Source: an uncultured Clostridia bacterium (lineage in GTDB: Bacteria; Bacillota; Clostridia; Oscillospirales; Ruminococcaceae). From it: DNA of 64,000 bases. The notes under the pieces were generated by a model, which was not told the origin of the DNA, did no database searches, and saw only the letters and a list, made by a program, of their open reading frames with translations. The position numbers and the translations under genes are program-made. The stretch lies in assembly GCA_947089135.1 (NCBI GenBank), contig CAMUJF010000013.1, positions 15,440 to 79,439 of the forward strand, given 5' to 3'. How positions within the stretch are numbered: the first letter of the stretch is position 1; every line of letters begins with the position of its first letter. Below, piece after piece: positions 32,376 to 40,811 of the stretch.

Positions 32376-33713
32376 TTATCCTTTCAAACTGTCAACTATC
32401 AACTGTAAACTGTCAACTGCACGCTCAGCGATCGCTCGATACCTCTCCTGCTTGTCCTTTATTCGGACGTCAAGGTCTGGGAGTATCCCCATATTCGCCC
32501 CCATAGGCTGAAAATTTTCTACCGTTTCGTCCGAAATATACCTTGCAAGCGCGCCTGTCATTGTCTCCCTCGGCAGGACGAGAGTGCCCCTGCCCGCAAG
32601 CCGTCTTGCCATATTCAGACCCGCCATAATACCGCTTGCGGCAGACTCCATATAGCCCTCCACGCCTGTTATCTGTCCCGAAAAAAACAGGTCGGGACAA
32701 GTCCGCAGAGAAAAATCCCCGTTCAGCACTTTTGGAGAATTTATAAACGAGTTGCGGTGCATAACGCCGTACCGCACAAACTCGGCGTTTTCAAGACCCG
32801 GTATCATGGAAAATACCCTTTTCTGCTCGCCGAATTTCAGATTTGTCTGAAATCCCACAATGTTATAAAGCGTACCCATACTGTTCTCCTTGCGGAGCTG
32901 AACCACAGCATATGGACGTTTCCCCGTCACGGGGTCGAACAGTCCCACAGGCTTCATCGCCCCGTAGCGCATTGTTTCCTCGCCCCGCTTTGCAAGGACT
33001 TCGATAGGCATACAGCCCTCGTAGACCGTGAAGCCGTCTCTGCCCCCCTGTTTTGGAATTTCGTCAAAATCGTGCAGCGGAGCGGACTCGGCGTTTTTCA
33101 GTTCCTGCCAAAAGGCAGCGTACTCCTCTTTCGTAAAGGGACAGTTTATATAATCGTCGTCCCCCCTGCCATAACGCGCCGCAAAGAAAATTCTTTCCTT
33201 GTCGAGAGACTCGTAGGTAACTATGGGAGCCGCAGCGTCGTGAAAGCTCAGATAGCCACCGCAGAGCTTTTCGATGCTTTCCGCAAGACCTCCGCTTGTA
33301 AGGGGACCCGTGGCGATTATCACGTTTCCGTCAGGAATTTCAGACACTTCTCCGCACCTGACTGTGATATGCGGATTTGAGACAATTTTCGCGGTAACAA
33401 GGTCGGAAAATTTCTCCCTGTCCACCGCAAGCGCTCCTCCTGCGGGGACGGCTGTTTCCTCGGCGCATGGAACGGTCAGAGAACCGAGCCGCCGCATTTC
33501 CTCTTTGAGAAGACCCGCCGCCGAGTTCACTCTTGAAGCTTTCAGCGAATTAGAGCAGACAAGCTCCGCGAAGCCTTTGTATTTATGTGCGGGAGTAAAT
33601 TTCTGCGGTTTCATTTCCCAAAGCTCCACGTCCAGACCCGCTTTCGCAAGCTGCCATGCCGCTTCGCAGCCTGCAAGTCCCGCGCCTATTACTGTGATTT
33701 TTTTATCGTTCAA
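32376..33713 (-). CDS. trmFO: Methylenetetrahydrofolate--tRNA-(uracil-5-)-methyltransferase
   Basis: 445 residues. VIGAGLAGCEAAWQLAKAGLDVELWEM is the FAD-binding N-terminus; KFTPAHKYKGFAELVCSNSLKA, VAVDREKFSDLV and GQITGVEGYMESAASGIMAGLNMAR are TrmFO landmarks. It makes T54 in tRNA using methylene-THF. The start is TTG 33713 (GGAGAATAAAA before it). The last ~10 codons (VDSLQLIVDSLKG) run into a short tandem CAACTGT-type repeat, so the C-terminus may have been extended by it. dprA-topA-trmFO is a conserved order; here a GNAT and toxin-antitoxin pair are inserted before it. Confidence 0.95.
   Translation of the reverse strand: MNDKKITVIGAGLAGCEAAWQLAKAGLDVELWEMKPQKFTPAHKYKGFAELVCSNSLKASRVNSAAGLLKEEMRRLGSLTVPCAEETAVPAGGALAVDREKFSDLVTAKIVSNPHITVRCGEVSEIPDGNVIIATGPLTSGGLAESIEKLCGGYLSFHDAAAPIVTYESLDKERIFFAARYGRGDDDYINCPFTKEEYAAFWQELKNAESAPLHDFDEIPKQGGRDGFTVYEGCMPIEVLAKRGEETMRYGAMKPVGLFDPVTGKRPYAVVQLRKENSMGTLYNIVGFQTNLKFGEQKRVFSMIPGLENAEFVRYGVMHRNSFINSPKVLNGDFSLRTCPDLFFSGQITGVEGYMESAASGIMAGLNMARRLAGRGTLVLPRETMTGALARYISDETVENFQPMGANMGILPDLDVRIKDKQERYRAIAERAVDSLQLIVDSLKG
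32384..32420. repeat. Short tandem repeat at the trmFO 3' end
   Basis: Degenerate heptamers around TCAACTG/TAAACTG/TCAACTA repeated five times. The trmFO frame reads through it, giving the D-S-L-x-L-I-V-D-S-L tail. Confidence 0.55.
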
Positions 33714-34212
33714 TTTTATTCTCCGTTTTTAATTCCTTGTAAAATGTGTAACTCATCATTTTTGACCCGTCTCCCATAACGTTTTCGGACCGGTCGGTAA
33801 CTTTATATCCGCATTTTTTATACAGGTTTTGCGCGGCGTGATTGTCCTCAGTCGTTTTTATTCCCGCGGAAGAAAATCCTCTGTCGGAAATATATTCCTC
33901 AAAAAATTCAACAGCCGCCGTACCAAGTCCCTGCCGCTGATGTTCTGGAGCAACCGCAAGCATTGCCAGCCATGCGGTGTCTTTTCCGTCAAGACCGTTT
34001 ATTTTAAGCCAGCCCGCAGGTTTATCTTCCGAAAAAATTATAAAGTGTCTCTCGTCGGTATCATTTTTCCAGTACTTTCTATAAGCGTCAAGCCACTCGT
34101 CATAAGGCATTTTTTCGTTGTGCAGAGCCGCAAGTATGCTTTCATTGTTCAGCAAGTCCGCCAAAAATTGAATGTCCTTTTCTTCAAGTGCGTTAAAAAT
34201 AATTTTTGTCAT
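33703..34212 (-). CDS. GNAT family N-acetyltransferase
   Basis: 169 residues with the acetyl-CoA loop VAPEHQRQGLGTAAVEFFEEYI (R/Q-x-x-G-x-G/A) and NLYKKCGYKV as motif B. It overlaps the trmFO start by 11 bases, so they may be coupled. The substrate cannot be inferred. It lies between the toxin-antitoxin remnant and trmFO, with GAAAGGAAAC before ATG 34212. Confidence 0.85.
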   Translation of the reverse strand: MTKIIFNALEEKDIQFLADLLNNESILAALHNEKMPYDEWLDAYRKYWKNDTDERHFIIFSEDKPAGWLKINGLDGKDTAWLAMLAVAPEHQRQGLGTAAVEFFEEYISDRGFSSAGIKTTEDNHAAQNLYKKCGYKVTDRSENVMGDGSKMMSYTFYKELKTENKIER

Positions 34213-34224
34213 ATTTGTTTCCTT

Positions 34225-34455
34225 TCACGCCGCCATATCCTTGTAATTTACAATCGCAACTTCCGTCATAGCGTTTTCGCATTTTTCAAGAATTTCCTCA
34301 ATTTTCTGAACAACATCTCCGCTGTAGACCGTTTCGCCGCATTGGCTGCATTTCATACACGGAACGTTTTTTATAATTACAATACATTTGTCAAGCTCGG
34401 CAACGTGAGTTGTCAGACCGCTTTCCATATCGGATTTGCAAAAGAAACATTTCAT
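34225..34455 (-). CDS. YgiT-type zinc-finger antitoxin-like protein
   Basis: 76 residues. MKCFFCKSDMESG and CMKCSQCGETVYSGDVVQKIEEILEK are two C-x2-C pairs of the YgiT/MqsA-like zinc finger. Such proteins are antitoxins of DUF4258 or MqsR-type toxins. No HTH is present, as in the short members. It follows a DUF4258 gene by 4 bases (TGA then GCTTATG), the standard toxin-first layout, but that gene carries a stop codon. Confidence 0.85.
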   Translation of the reverse strand: MKCFFCKSDMESGLTTHVAELDKCIVIIKNVPCMKCSQCGETVYSGDVVQKIEEILEKCENAMTEVAIVNYKDMAA

Positions 34456-34459
34456 AAGC

Positions 34460-34774
34460 TCACGCCTTTCTCGTTTTTAAATCAGGTTCCCACTTATCTT
34501 CCGCAGGATAATACGCAGTAATTATCCAAAGATACTCATTATCTGTACCGCATACAATATGCATATATTTTCCGCCAATATCCAAACCGAGTATAAGACA
34601 GCTTGGATACGGATAATCATTTGGATATTGTTATATTATCTCTCCGGAATTAATTACAGAAATTATATCCTTATATTTTATATGCCTCTCGGAAAATCTT
34701 TTCAGCATATGCCGGGACACTATTACCTTTTTGCTGTCAGAAGCTATGCTCCGCAAATCCGATATATCAAGCAA
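34460..34774 (-). pseudogene. DUF4258 toxin-like gene with an internal nonsense codon
   Basis: From TTG 34774 (AAGGAGAG at the end of topA is its ribosome site) the frame reads LDISDLRSIASDSKKVIVSRHMLKRF and SERHIKYKDIISVINSGEII, then TAA at 34631-34633, and continues QYPNDYPYPSCLILGLDI and GGKYMHIVCGTDNEYLWIIT. The family consensus at the stop is GEIIEQYPDDYPYPSCLILG, so a Glu GAA codon is now TAA. The upstream part would be ~47 residues. The gene is fused onto the topA transcript. It is a good example of toxin loss with the antitoxin kept. Confidence 0.88.
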
Positions 34775-34777
34775 ATA

Positions 34778-36856
34778 TTATCTCTCCTTTTTAATAGCCA
34801 CCTCGTACCCGCAGCCATCTTTCAGGCAGAACATCTTTCCGCCCTTTTTGAACAGGGTCGTGCCGTCGTTGCACTTGGGGCATTTATCCGAAACGGGAGT
34901 ATCCCATGTCATAAAATCGCAGTTGGGATTGTCCTCGCAGCCGAAATATTTCTTGCCCTTTTTGGACTTTTTCTGCAATACCTTTTTGTGGCACTTGGGA
35001 CACACTCCGCCCGTGTCCTTAACGATACGCTTTGTGTTTGTACAGTCGGGAAAACCGCTGCACGCAAGGAATTTGCCGAAACGTCCTATCTTGATGACCA
35101 TAGGCTTTCCGCATACCTCGCATACCTCGTTTGTTTCCTCGTCGGGGACTTTCACGCGCTTGCCGTCCATAGCCACCTCAGCCTTTGAAAGAGTGTCGGC
35201 AAAGTCCTCATAAAATCCGCTTATTGAGTCCACCCAGTTCATCTCGCCGACCTCGATTTTGTCAAGATCGCTTTCCATTGTAGCGGTAAATTTCGAGTCC
35301 ACAATATTTTTAAAATGCTGCTTCATAAGCTCTGTGGTAACTTCTCCCAAACCTGTAGGACGAAGCTGCTTGCCGTCGCGCTCAACATAAAAACGGTTGA
35401 CGATTGTGGAAATTGTAGGCGCATATGTGGACGGTCTGCCGATACCGTTTTCCTCCAGAGCCTTGATAAGAGTAGCCTCGGTGTACCGCGCGGGAGGCTG
35501 TGTAAAGTGCTGATGCCCCTCAATAGCTTTAAGCTTCAGCTTGTCGCCCACTTCAATATTTGGCAGTACCTTGCCCTCTTCCTCGTTTTTGGATTCCTCA
35601 TACAGCACAGTAAAACCATCAAACTTGACGGAAAAACCCGTCGCTCTGAAATTGCAGCCGTTTGCGTCTATATCGACGGAAACCGTGTCCAGAACAGCGT
35701 TTGCCATCTGGCTTGCAATAAATCTTTCCCATATCAGCTTGTAGAGCCTATACTGCTCCGATGTAAGACTGTCCTTTACCCTGTCGGGGGTAATATCGGG
35801 CATTGAGGGACGTATAGCCTCGTGAGCGTCCTGAGCGTTGGATTTTGATTTGTAAATTTTTGGAGTATTAGGAATATAATTCTTGCCGTAAGCCTTGCCG
35901 ATGTACTCATACGCCGCCGCGCGTGCTTCATCGGAAATACGCAGCGAGTCTGTTCTCATATAGGTGATAAGACCGACCGCGCCCATGCCCTCGATATCAA
36001 CGCCCTCGTAAAGCGTCTGAGCAGCTTTCATGGTCTTGGCAGCGGCATATCCCAGCTTTTTTGAAGCCTCCTGCTGCATAGTGGAGGTTGTGAACGGAGG
36101 CGCTGGAGACTTCCTGCGAACAGATTTTTTTACTTCGGTAACGTTATAGTCTGCACCCTCTATTCTCTTGAGTATCTTGTCCGTCTCAGCCTGAGAGTGC
36201 AGCTCGGTTTTCTGACCGTCAACTCCGGTAAACGACGCGTCAAACTGCTTTTTTGAGGACGGAGCAGTCATTTTCGCGTCGATAGACCAGTACTCCTCAG
36301 GCTTGAAGCTGTTTATCTGCTTTTCGCGGTCTACCACAAGGGATACCGCAACCGACTGAACGCGTCCCGCCGAAAGTCCTCTGCGGACTTTTTTCCACAG
36401 AAACGGAGACAGCTTGTAGCCCACGATCCTGTCCAGCACGCGCCTTGCCTGCTGAGCGTTTACAAGGTCTATATCAATGGAGCGGGGGTGCTCCATACCG
36501 TTTTTCACGCCTGTCTTTGTAATTTCGTTGAACGTTACACGGTTAGCGTCGTCAAGGGGCAAGTCCAACATATGTGCCAGATGCCATGAAATGGCCTCTC
36601 CCTCGCGGTCGGGGTCGGTTGCAAGGTACACGAAATCCGATTTTTCCGCTTCCTTTTTGAGGCTTTCTATAAGCTCCTCCTTACCTTTTATCTCGGTGTA
36701 AACCGGCTCAAAGCCGTTGTCCACATCGATTCCAAATTTGGATTTGGGAAGATCGCGGACGTGTCCCATAGAAGCCACGACCTCATAGCCGTTTCCCAGA
36801 TATTTTTTTATGGTTTTCGCCTTTGCGGGCGACTCAACGATTACAAGCTTTGACAT
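34778..36856 (-). CDS. topA: DNA topoisomerase I
   Basis: 692 residues. MSKLVIVESPAKAKTIKKYLG and LATDPDREGEAISWHLA form the TOPRIM part; the active-site tyrosine region is GLITYMRTDSLRIS. Two C-terminal zinc ribbons follow, CEVCGKPMVIKIGRFGKFLACSGFPDC and CPKCHKKVLQ...CEDNPNC, plus a third C-x2-C near the end (CPKCNDGTTLFKKGGKMFCLKDGC). It relaxes negative supercoils. It is downstream of dprA and precedes the toxin remnant by 4 bases. Confidence 0.97.
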   Translation of the reverse strand: MSKLVIVESPAKAKTIKKYLGNGYEVVASMGHVRDLPKSKFGIDVDNGFEPVYTEIKGKEELIESLKKEAEKSDFVYLATDPDREGEAISWHLAHMLDLPLDDANRVTFNEITKTGVKNGMEHPRSIDIDLVNAQQARRVLDRIVGYKLSPFLWKKVRRGLSAGRVQSVAVSLVVDREKQINSFKPEEYWSIDAKMTAPSSKKQFDASFTGVDGQKTELHSQAETDKILKRIEGADYNVTEVKKSVRRKSPAPPFTTSTMQQEASKKLGYAAAKTMKAAQTLYEGVDIEGMGAVGLITYMRTDSLRISDEARAAAYEYIGKAYGKNYIPNTPKIYKSKSNAQDAHEAIRPSMPDITPDRVKDSLTSEQYRLYKLIWERFIASQMANAVLDTVSVDIDANGCNFRATGFSVKFDGFTVLYEESKNEEEGKVLPNIEVGDKLKLKAIEGHQHFTQPPARYTEATLIKALEENGIGRPSTYAPTISTIVNRFYVERDGKQLRPTGLGEVTTELMKQHFKNIVDSKFTATMESDLDKIEVGEMNWVDSISGFYEDFADTLSKAEVAMDGKRVKVPDEETNEVCEVCGKPMVIKIGRFGKFLACSGFPDCTNTKRIVKDTGGVCPKCHKKVLQKKSKKGKKYFGCEDNPNCDFMTWDTPVSDKCPKCNDGTTLFKKGGKMFCLKDGCGYEVAIKKER

Positions 36857-37040
36857 TTGATTCTATCCTTTCTATATAAAGCTAACGCAAAAATTTCAAA
36901 TTTTAGCCGCATTGCCGTACAATACTGATTTTTGATCAAAGCGCATACAAAAATATTTTCAGGCTTTTCCCCGATTTTTTTGTACACTTTCTGATCAAAG
37001 ACCGGTATGAGGAGATTTTCTCCTGTCTGCAAATACCGCT

Positions 37041-38288
37041 TCAGCAGGCTGTATAGCTTTGCCCCGCAGCCGAAACGACCGCGCCTTCAAGTTCAAGGTC
37101 GGTCAGCAGCATAAGCATTTCGGAAATATCCATTCCGCACATTTCCGAAAGCTCGTCCGCTAAAAGCGGCTTACCCGCTTCTTTAAGCAGAGAGTATACC
37201 TTTGCTTCGTCTCCCTCAAGTGAGGAAGCGTCGTACTTTGGCGCGGAAATATCCGCTTCGGAGTTTTCGTAAATATTTTCATTTGCGTCCTCCACAAGAG
37301 GGTCTATACGCGAAGCCTGTTTATAAGCGTCCGAAGCGCTGCCGTCCGGGAAAGCCGCAGGCATCGCCGCCCCTGCGTTTATGTCCGTATTTGCTATTTT
37401 ATGTCCGTAATTTTCGTAATATTCATATATGATGTCCCGAACACCGCAGAGACAGACCGCGCCGTCCCTTATAAGAGCGACGTTTCCGCCGTACCGCTTG
37501 TCGAACAGATCGTGTGGAGCAAGAGCGAAGATGTCCTTGCCCTGACTGAGCGCAAGATTTGCCGTAATAAGTGCGCCGCTTTTGACCGCCGCCTCCGAAA
37601 CGACCGTGCCGAGAGACAGTCCCGAAAGTATCCTGTTTCTTGCGGGAAAAGAAGTTCTCGATCCTCCCGCAAGCGGATAGTACTCCGAAATAAACAGACC
37701 GTTTCTCTCGATCTCGCTTCGATACTGAACGTTTTCCTTGGGGTAATCCCTGTCAAGACCGCAGCCGAGAACAGCTATCGTTCTTCCGCCGCACCTTGCC
37801 GCAGAGAGGTTTGCGGTAATATCAATACCCACCGCAAATCCGCTCACAACGGTTATCCCGAAACTGCAAAGCTCCCTAACCAGCGCGGCTGTGACCCTTA
37901 CGCTGTAGTCTGAGGGCTTTCTCGTACCCACTACCGAAATACTGAAATCGCTTTCAAGACAGCTCATATCGCCGCGGCAGAACAGTACCGCAGAGGGATT
38001 ATAGATAGTCCTGAGCCTTTCGGGGTACAGCTCATCGTCAAAGGTCATTATGTAAATATTGCGGCTTTCGCAGTACCCGATAAGCTCGTTAATCTGTTCC
38101 GCCGTCGTTCTTTCTGCGGATCTGCATTCGCTTTCGGATAGAAAATCCCTGCGCCTGTCCCTGTCCTCCAAAGCCGCTCTTGCCGCAGCGGCAGAACGGA
38201 AATTATCCATAATGTCCCATATCCTGATATTTCCGCAGCCGAGACAGTTTACTGTCCAAAGCCAGTCAAAAACATTTTGTCTGTCCAT
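37041..38288 (-). CDS. dprA: DNA-processing protein DprA
   Basis: 415 residues. The Rossmann-like core carries ISVVGTRKPSDYSVRVTAALVRELCSFGITVVSGFAVGIDITANLSAA, AVLGCGLDRDYPKENV, NRILSGLSLGTVVSEAAVKSGALITANLALSQGKDIFALAP, and the winged-helix domain is at the C-terminus (PLLADELSEMCGMDISEMLMLLTDLELEGAVV). It loads RecA on incoming single-stranded DNA in transformation. The ~70 residues before the winged helix are a poorly conserved, acidic linker. It lies 184 bases upstream of topA. Confidence 0.94.
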   Translation of the reverse strand: MDRQNVFDWLWTVNCLGCGNIRIWDIMDNFRSAAAARAALEDRDRRRDFLSESECRSAERTTAEQINELIGYCESRNIYIMTFDDELYPERLRTIYNPSAVLFCRGDMSCLESDFSISVVGTRKPSDYSVRVTAALVRELCSFGITVVSGFAVGIDITANLSAARCGGRTIAVLGCGLDRDYPKENVQYRSEIERNGLFISEYYPLAGGSRTSFPARNRILSGLSLGTVVSEAAVKSGALITANLALSQGKDIFALAPHDLFDKRYGGNVALIRDGAVCLCGVRDIIYEYYENYGHKIANTDINAGAAMPAAFPDGSASDAYKQASRIDPLVEDANENIYENSEADISAPKYDASSLEGDEAKVYSLLKEAGKPLLADELSEMCGMDISEMLMLLTDLELEGAVVSAAGQSYTAC

Positions 38289-38327
38289 CTGTTGCTCCGT
38301 CGCTCCTTTTGCATATAGTGAAACGCT

Positions 38328-39143
38328 CTAAGCGCGTTTTGTAAGCTCCCACATAATTATCCCCGCAGCCATAGCGGCGTTCAGGGAATTAACCGTTCCG
38401 TGCATTTTAACGGTAATTTTTTTACCGCACCTTTCAGATACCTCTTGCGGAAGACCGTTTCCCTCGTTGCCGATGAGAATTACCCCTCCGCGGGAAAAAT
38501 CGCAGTCCGTCAGGGACTCCGCGTTTCCGTCCACAACAGCGGCAAAGGTGGGTACGCCCCTGTTTTCAAAAATCGGGAAAACATCGTCAAGTCCCGTCTC
38601 GGAAATATTCACTCGAAACAGACTGCCCATTGTTGAGCGTACTGTTTTAGGGTTGTAGAGATCGCAGCATTCCGAAAGGAAAACCGCGTCCACGCCCATA
38701 GCGTCGGCGGTACGGATTATTGTACCCAGATTTCCCGGATCCTGTATTCTGTGGAGCAGGATATATTTGCCCCCATTTTTAATTGTATCAGAAATCGGCT
38801 GTTTGTCAAGACCGTAACAAACAGCAAAAATTCCCTGAGAATTATCGGTGGAGGACATTTTATCCCCGATACAGTCGGGAATAAGAAATATTTCCGTTCC
38901 GTCCCTGCCGACGGGAAAATCCAAAGCTTCGCGCTGAATGACCGTTTCGCCGCGTGAAATTTTTTCCATGCAGCTTTCGGTAACGAAAACAGAGTGAAGC
39001 TTTACATTCTCCGCAAGCGCGTCCGCAGCCAGACGCACCCCCTCAATGGTGAACATGCCGCTTTCACGGCGGCGCTTTTTGCTGTCCGCAAGATTTCTGT
39101 ACAGCTTGATATTTTGATTTTCGGACGATGTGATACTGCGCAT
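38328..39143 (-). CDS. TrmH/SpoU-family RNA methyltransferase
   Basis: 271 residues. The N-terminal SpoU substrate-binding domain (MRSITSSENQNIKLYRNLADSKKRRRESGMFTIEGVRL) precedes the SPOUT domain with LLHRIQDPGNLGTIIRTADAMGVDAVFL, RSTMGSLFRVNI, IGNEGNGLPQEV and VNSLNAAMAAGIIMWE. It 2'-O-methylates tRNA or rRNA; the target is unknown. GCGGAGG precedes ATG 39143. It is 40 bases upstream of dprA. Confidence 0.92.
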   Translation of the reverse strand: MRSITSSENQNIKLYRNLADSKKRRRESGMFTIEGVRLAADALAENVKLHSVFVTESCMEKISRGETVIQREALDFPVGRDGTEIFLIPDCIGDKMSSTDNSQGIFAVCYGLDKQPISDTIKNGGKYILLHRIQDPGNLGTIIRTADAMGVDAVFLSECCDLYNPKTVRSTMGSLFRVNISETGLDDVFPIFENRGVPTFAAVVDGNAESLTDCDFSRGGVILIGNEGNGLPQEVSERCGKKITVKMHGTVNSLNAAMAAGIIMWELTKRA

Positions 39144-39267
39144 AGCAACCTCCGCAAACTTTCTGAACTTTACAGCAATTATTTCTGACAGTCAACATAC
39201 CTGCCGAGCTTGTCCGCATCATTTTCTCTTGCCGTTTGTCTCATATTCTCCTTGCTTATATTAGCGC

Positions 39268-39301
39268 AAAAAGTCAGAAGCAAAAATCGCTTCTGACCTT
39301 T
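39268..39301 (-). terminator. Terminator of the infC-rpmI-rplT operon
   Basis: GTCAGAAGC / GCTTCTGAC stem; on the minus strand it is followed by TTTTTGCGC. It lies 9 bases past the rplT stop. Confidence 0.85.
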
Positions 39302-39309
39302 GAACACTT

Positions 39310-39666
39310 TTAGTTGAGCGCAGCCTTAGCCTTTTCGGTAAGAGCCGTAAATCCTGCCGCGTCGTTGATAGCGATCTCGGACAGCATTTTTCTGTTGAGA
39401 GTCACGCCCGCCTTTTTAAGACCGTTCATGAATGTGGAATAGTTCATGCCGTTCATCTTGCATGCAGCGGAAATTCTTGTGATCCAGAGCTTTCTGAAAT
39501 CACGCTTCTTGAGGCGTCTGCCGATGTAAGCGTAATTTCCGGATTTCATAACGGCTTCCTTAGCCATCTTGAAATGCTTGCTCTTTGCGCCCCAGTAACC
39601 TTTAGCAAGCTTTAACGTTTTATTTCTTCTCTTGCGAGTAGCCATTGCTCCCTTAACACGAGCCAT
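39310..39666 (-). CDS. rplT: Ribosomal protein bL20
   Basis: 118 residues, MARVKGAMATRKRRNKTLKLAKGYWGAKSKHFKMAKEAVMKSGNYAYIGRRLKKRDFRKLWITRI.., the canonical L20 sequence. It is needed early in 50S assembly and in Bacillus represses its own operon by binding the infC leader. GGAGGTAAAAGATT precedes ATG 39666. It is the last gene of the infC operon. Confidence 0.98.
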   Translation of the reverse strand: MARVKGAMATRKRRNKTLKLAKGYWGAKSKHFKMAKEAVMKSGNYAYIGRRLKKRDFRKLWITRISAACKMNGMNYSTFMNGLKKAGVTLNRKMLSEIAINDAAGFTALTEKAKAALN

Positions 39667-39713
39667 AATCTTTTACCTCCGTTTAGTTAGTTTGTTTTTA
39701 ACCTTAGCTCTTC

Positions 39714-39911
39714 TTATTTATAAGGAATAAGCTGCTTTATGGTCGCTGTGTTGGCAGAGCCTGTGTAACCTGCCGCTCTGTTGATCCTCTTGCGCTTTGT
39801 GGCTTTCTGAGTGAGCCTGTGGCGTCTGTTGGTCTTCTGGTACTTTACCATACCGTTCTTGGTGAGCTTAAAACGTTTTTTAGCGCCCGAATGTGTCTTC
39901 TGCTTTGGCAT
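39714..39911 (-). CDS. rpmI: Ribosomal protein bL35
   Basis: 65 residues, MPKQKTHSGAKKRFKLTKNGMVKYQKTNRRHRLTQKATKRKRIN.., the canonical L35. AAAGGAGGATATATT precedes ATG 39911. It is between infC and rplT as in almost all bacteria. Confidence 0.98.
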   Translation of the reverse strand: MPKQKTHSGAKKRFKLTKNGMVKYQKTNRRHRLTQKATKRKRINRAAGYTGSANTATIKQLIPYK

Positions 39912-39955
39912 AATATATCCTCCTTTGATTTAGACAGAAAAACTGTCTCAGACAT

Positions 39956-40483
39956 TTATTTTGAAGCCTTAGGGGAAACGAACATCACAAGAGCGCGTCC
40001 CTCCATTTTGCCCGGCTTTTCAACTGTACCCGCCTCGGCGCACGCCTCCTTAAACTTTTCAAGAAGCTCCTCACCGAGATGAGGGTGTGCTATAGCGCGC
40101 TTTTTGAAACGCACCGATACCTTCAGCTTATCTCCCGCCTTCAGGAATTTTATAGCCTGATTGACCTTAGTGTTGAAGTCGTTGGTGTCGATAGTGGAAA
40201 ACATTCTGATCTCCTTGATCTCGACGATCTTCTGATTTTTTCTGGCTTCCTTTTCCCGCTTGCTCTGCTCGAAAACGTACTTCCCGTAATCCATGATCTT
40301 ACATACGGGAGGCGTTGCCTGCGGAGCTATCTTTACCAGATCGAGCTCCTTTTCCTCCGCAAGCTTGAGCGCGTCCTTTGAGGACATAACTCCAAGCTGA
40401 GAACCGTCGCTGCCGATCAGTCTGACTTCCTTATCCCTGATTTCCTCGTTGATCTGAACGTCTTTGCTGTTGCTGCCTATGAT
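39956..40483 (-). CDS. infC: Translation initiation factor IF-3, non-AUG start
   Basis: About 174-175 residues. VQINEEIRDKEVRLIGSDGSQLGVMSSKDALKLAEEKELDLVKIAPQATPPVCKIMDYGKYVFEQSK is the IF-3 N-domain; KEIRMFSTIDTNDFNTKVNQAIKFLKAGDKLKVSVRFKKR starts the C-domain. It prevents premature 50S joining and checks initiator tRNA and start codon. No ATG or usable TTG is near: the only GTG (40487-40489) overlaps the Shine-Dalgarno AGGGGG. The best starts are ATC at 40483 (spacing 5) or ATA at 40480 (spacing 8). E. coli infC uses AUU for autocontrol; this looks like the same strategy. I give the ATC coordinate. Confidence 0.9.
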   Translation of the reverse strand: MIGSNSKDVQINEEIRDKEVRLIGSDGSQLGVMSSKDALKLAEEKELDLVKIAPQATPPVCKIMDYGKYVFEQSKREKEARKNQKIVEIKEIRMFSTIDTNDFNTKVNQAIKFLKAGDKLKVSVRFKKRAIAHPHLGEELLEKFKEACAEAGTVEKPGKMEGRALVMFVSPKASK

Positions 40484-40489
40484 AAGCAC

Positions 40490-40750
40490 CCCCTGTTAGA
40501 GATTAGAAATTAGAGGCCGTAGATTAGAAATTCACGCCGAATACATCTCCCGTACCCCATATAATAAAAATGAGCGGAAACAGAACTGCTCCGCTCATAC
40601 GAAAAATCATAACCAAACCGCACGCCTACTAAAACGGCGCGCCGCCGAAAATTCGCATATTGACCTCTGCGCGCTCTATAACTTTGCGGCAGGGTGAGAA
40701 CGGAAAAATGTTCTGCTTTATTTACTGTACGGCGCTTACAAAACACCGAC
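40490..40750 (-). promoter_or_regulatory. infC leader (L20-leader type)
   Basis: About 260 bases of untranslated leader with a terminator-like hairpin at 40570-40598 (ATGAGCGGA / TCCGCTCAT, then TTTTATT on the minus strand) before infC. The layout matches attenuation-controlled L20 leaders. The L20 binding site itself was not identified. Confidence 0.6.
40561..40598 (-). terminator. Attenuator hairpin in the infC leader
   Basis: On the minus strand ATGAGCGGA, an 11-base loop, TCCGCTCAT, then TTTTATTATA. It lies about 75 bases before infC. Confidence 0.75.
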
Positions 40751-40756
40751 TTTAAT

Positions 40757-40785
40757 ATTATATCCCATTCGGAACATTTTGTCAA
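40757..40785 (-). promoter_or_regulatory. Consensus promoter of the infC operon
   Basis: On the minus strand TTGACA (40780-40785), 17 bases, TATAAT (40757-40762): perfect hexamers and spacing. Confidence 0.9.
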
Positions 40786-40811
40786 GCATTTTTAAAAATT
40801 TTTCAGAAAAT

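Noticed and set aside
36841..37032. 63-codon frame between dprA and topA
   Set aside because: It overlaps the topA start and has no ribosome site or conserved feature.
39179..39244. 21-codon frame with AAGGAG upstream of the TrmH-type gene
   Set aside because: The ribosome site is good, but the peptide has no similarity I can state; a leader peptide role is not supported.
40510..40785. 91-codon open frame upstream of infC
   Set aside because: It covers the operon promoter and the attenuator hairpin, so it is the leader, not a gene.
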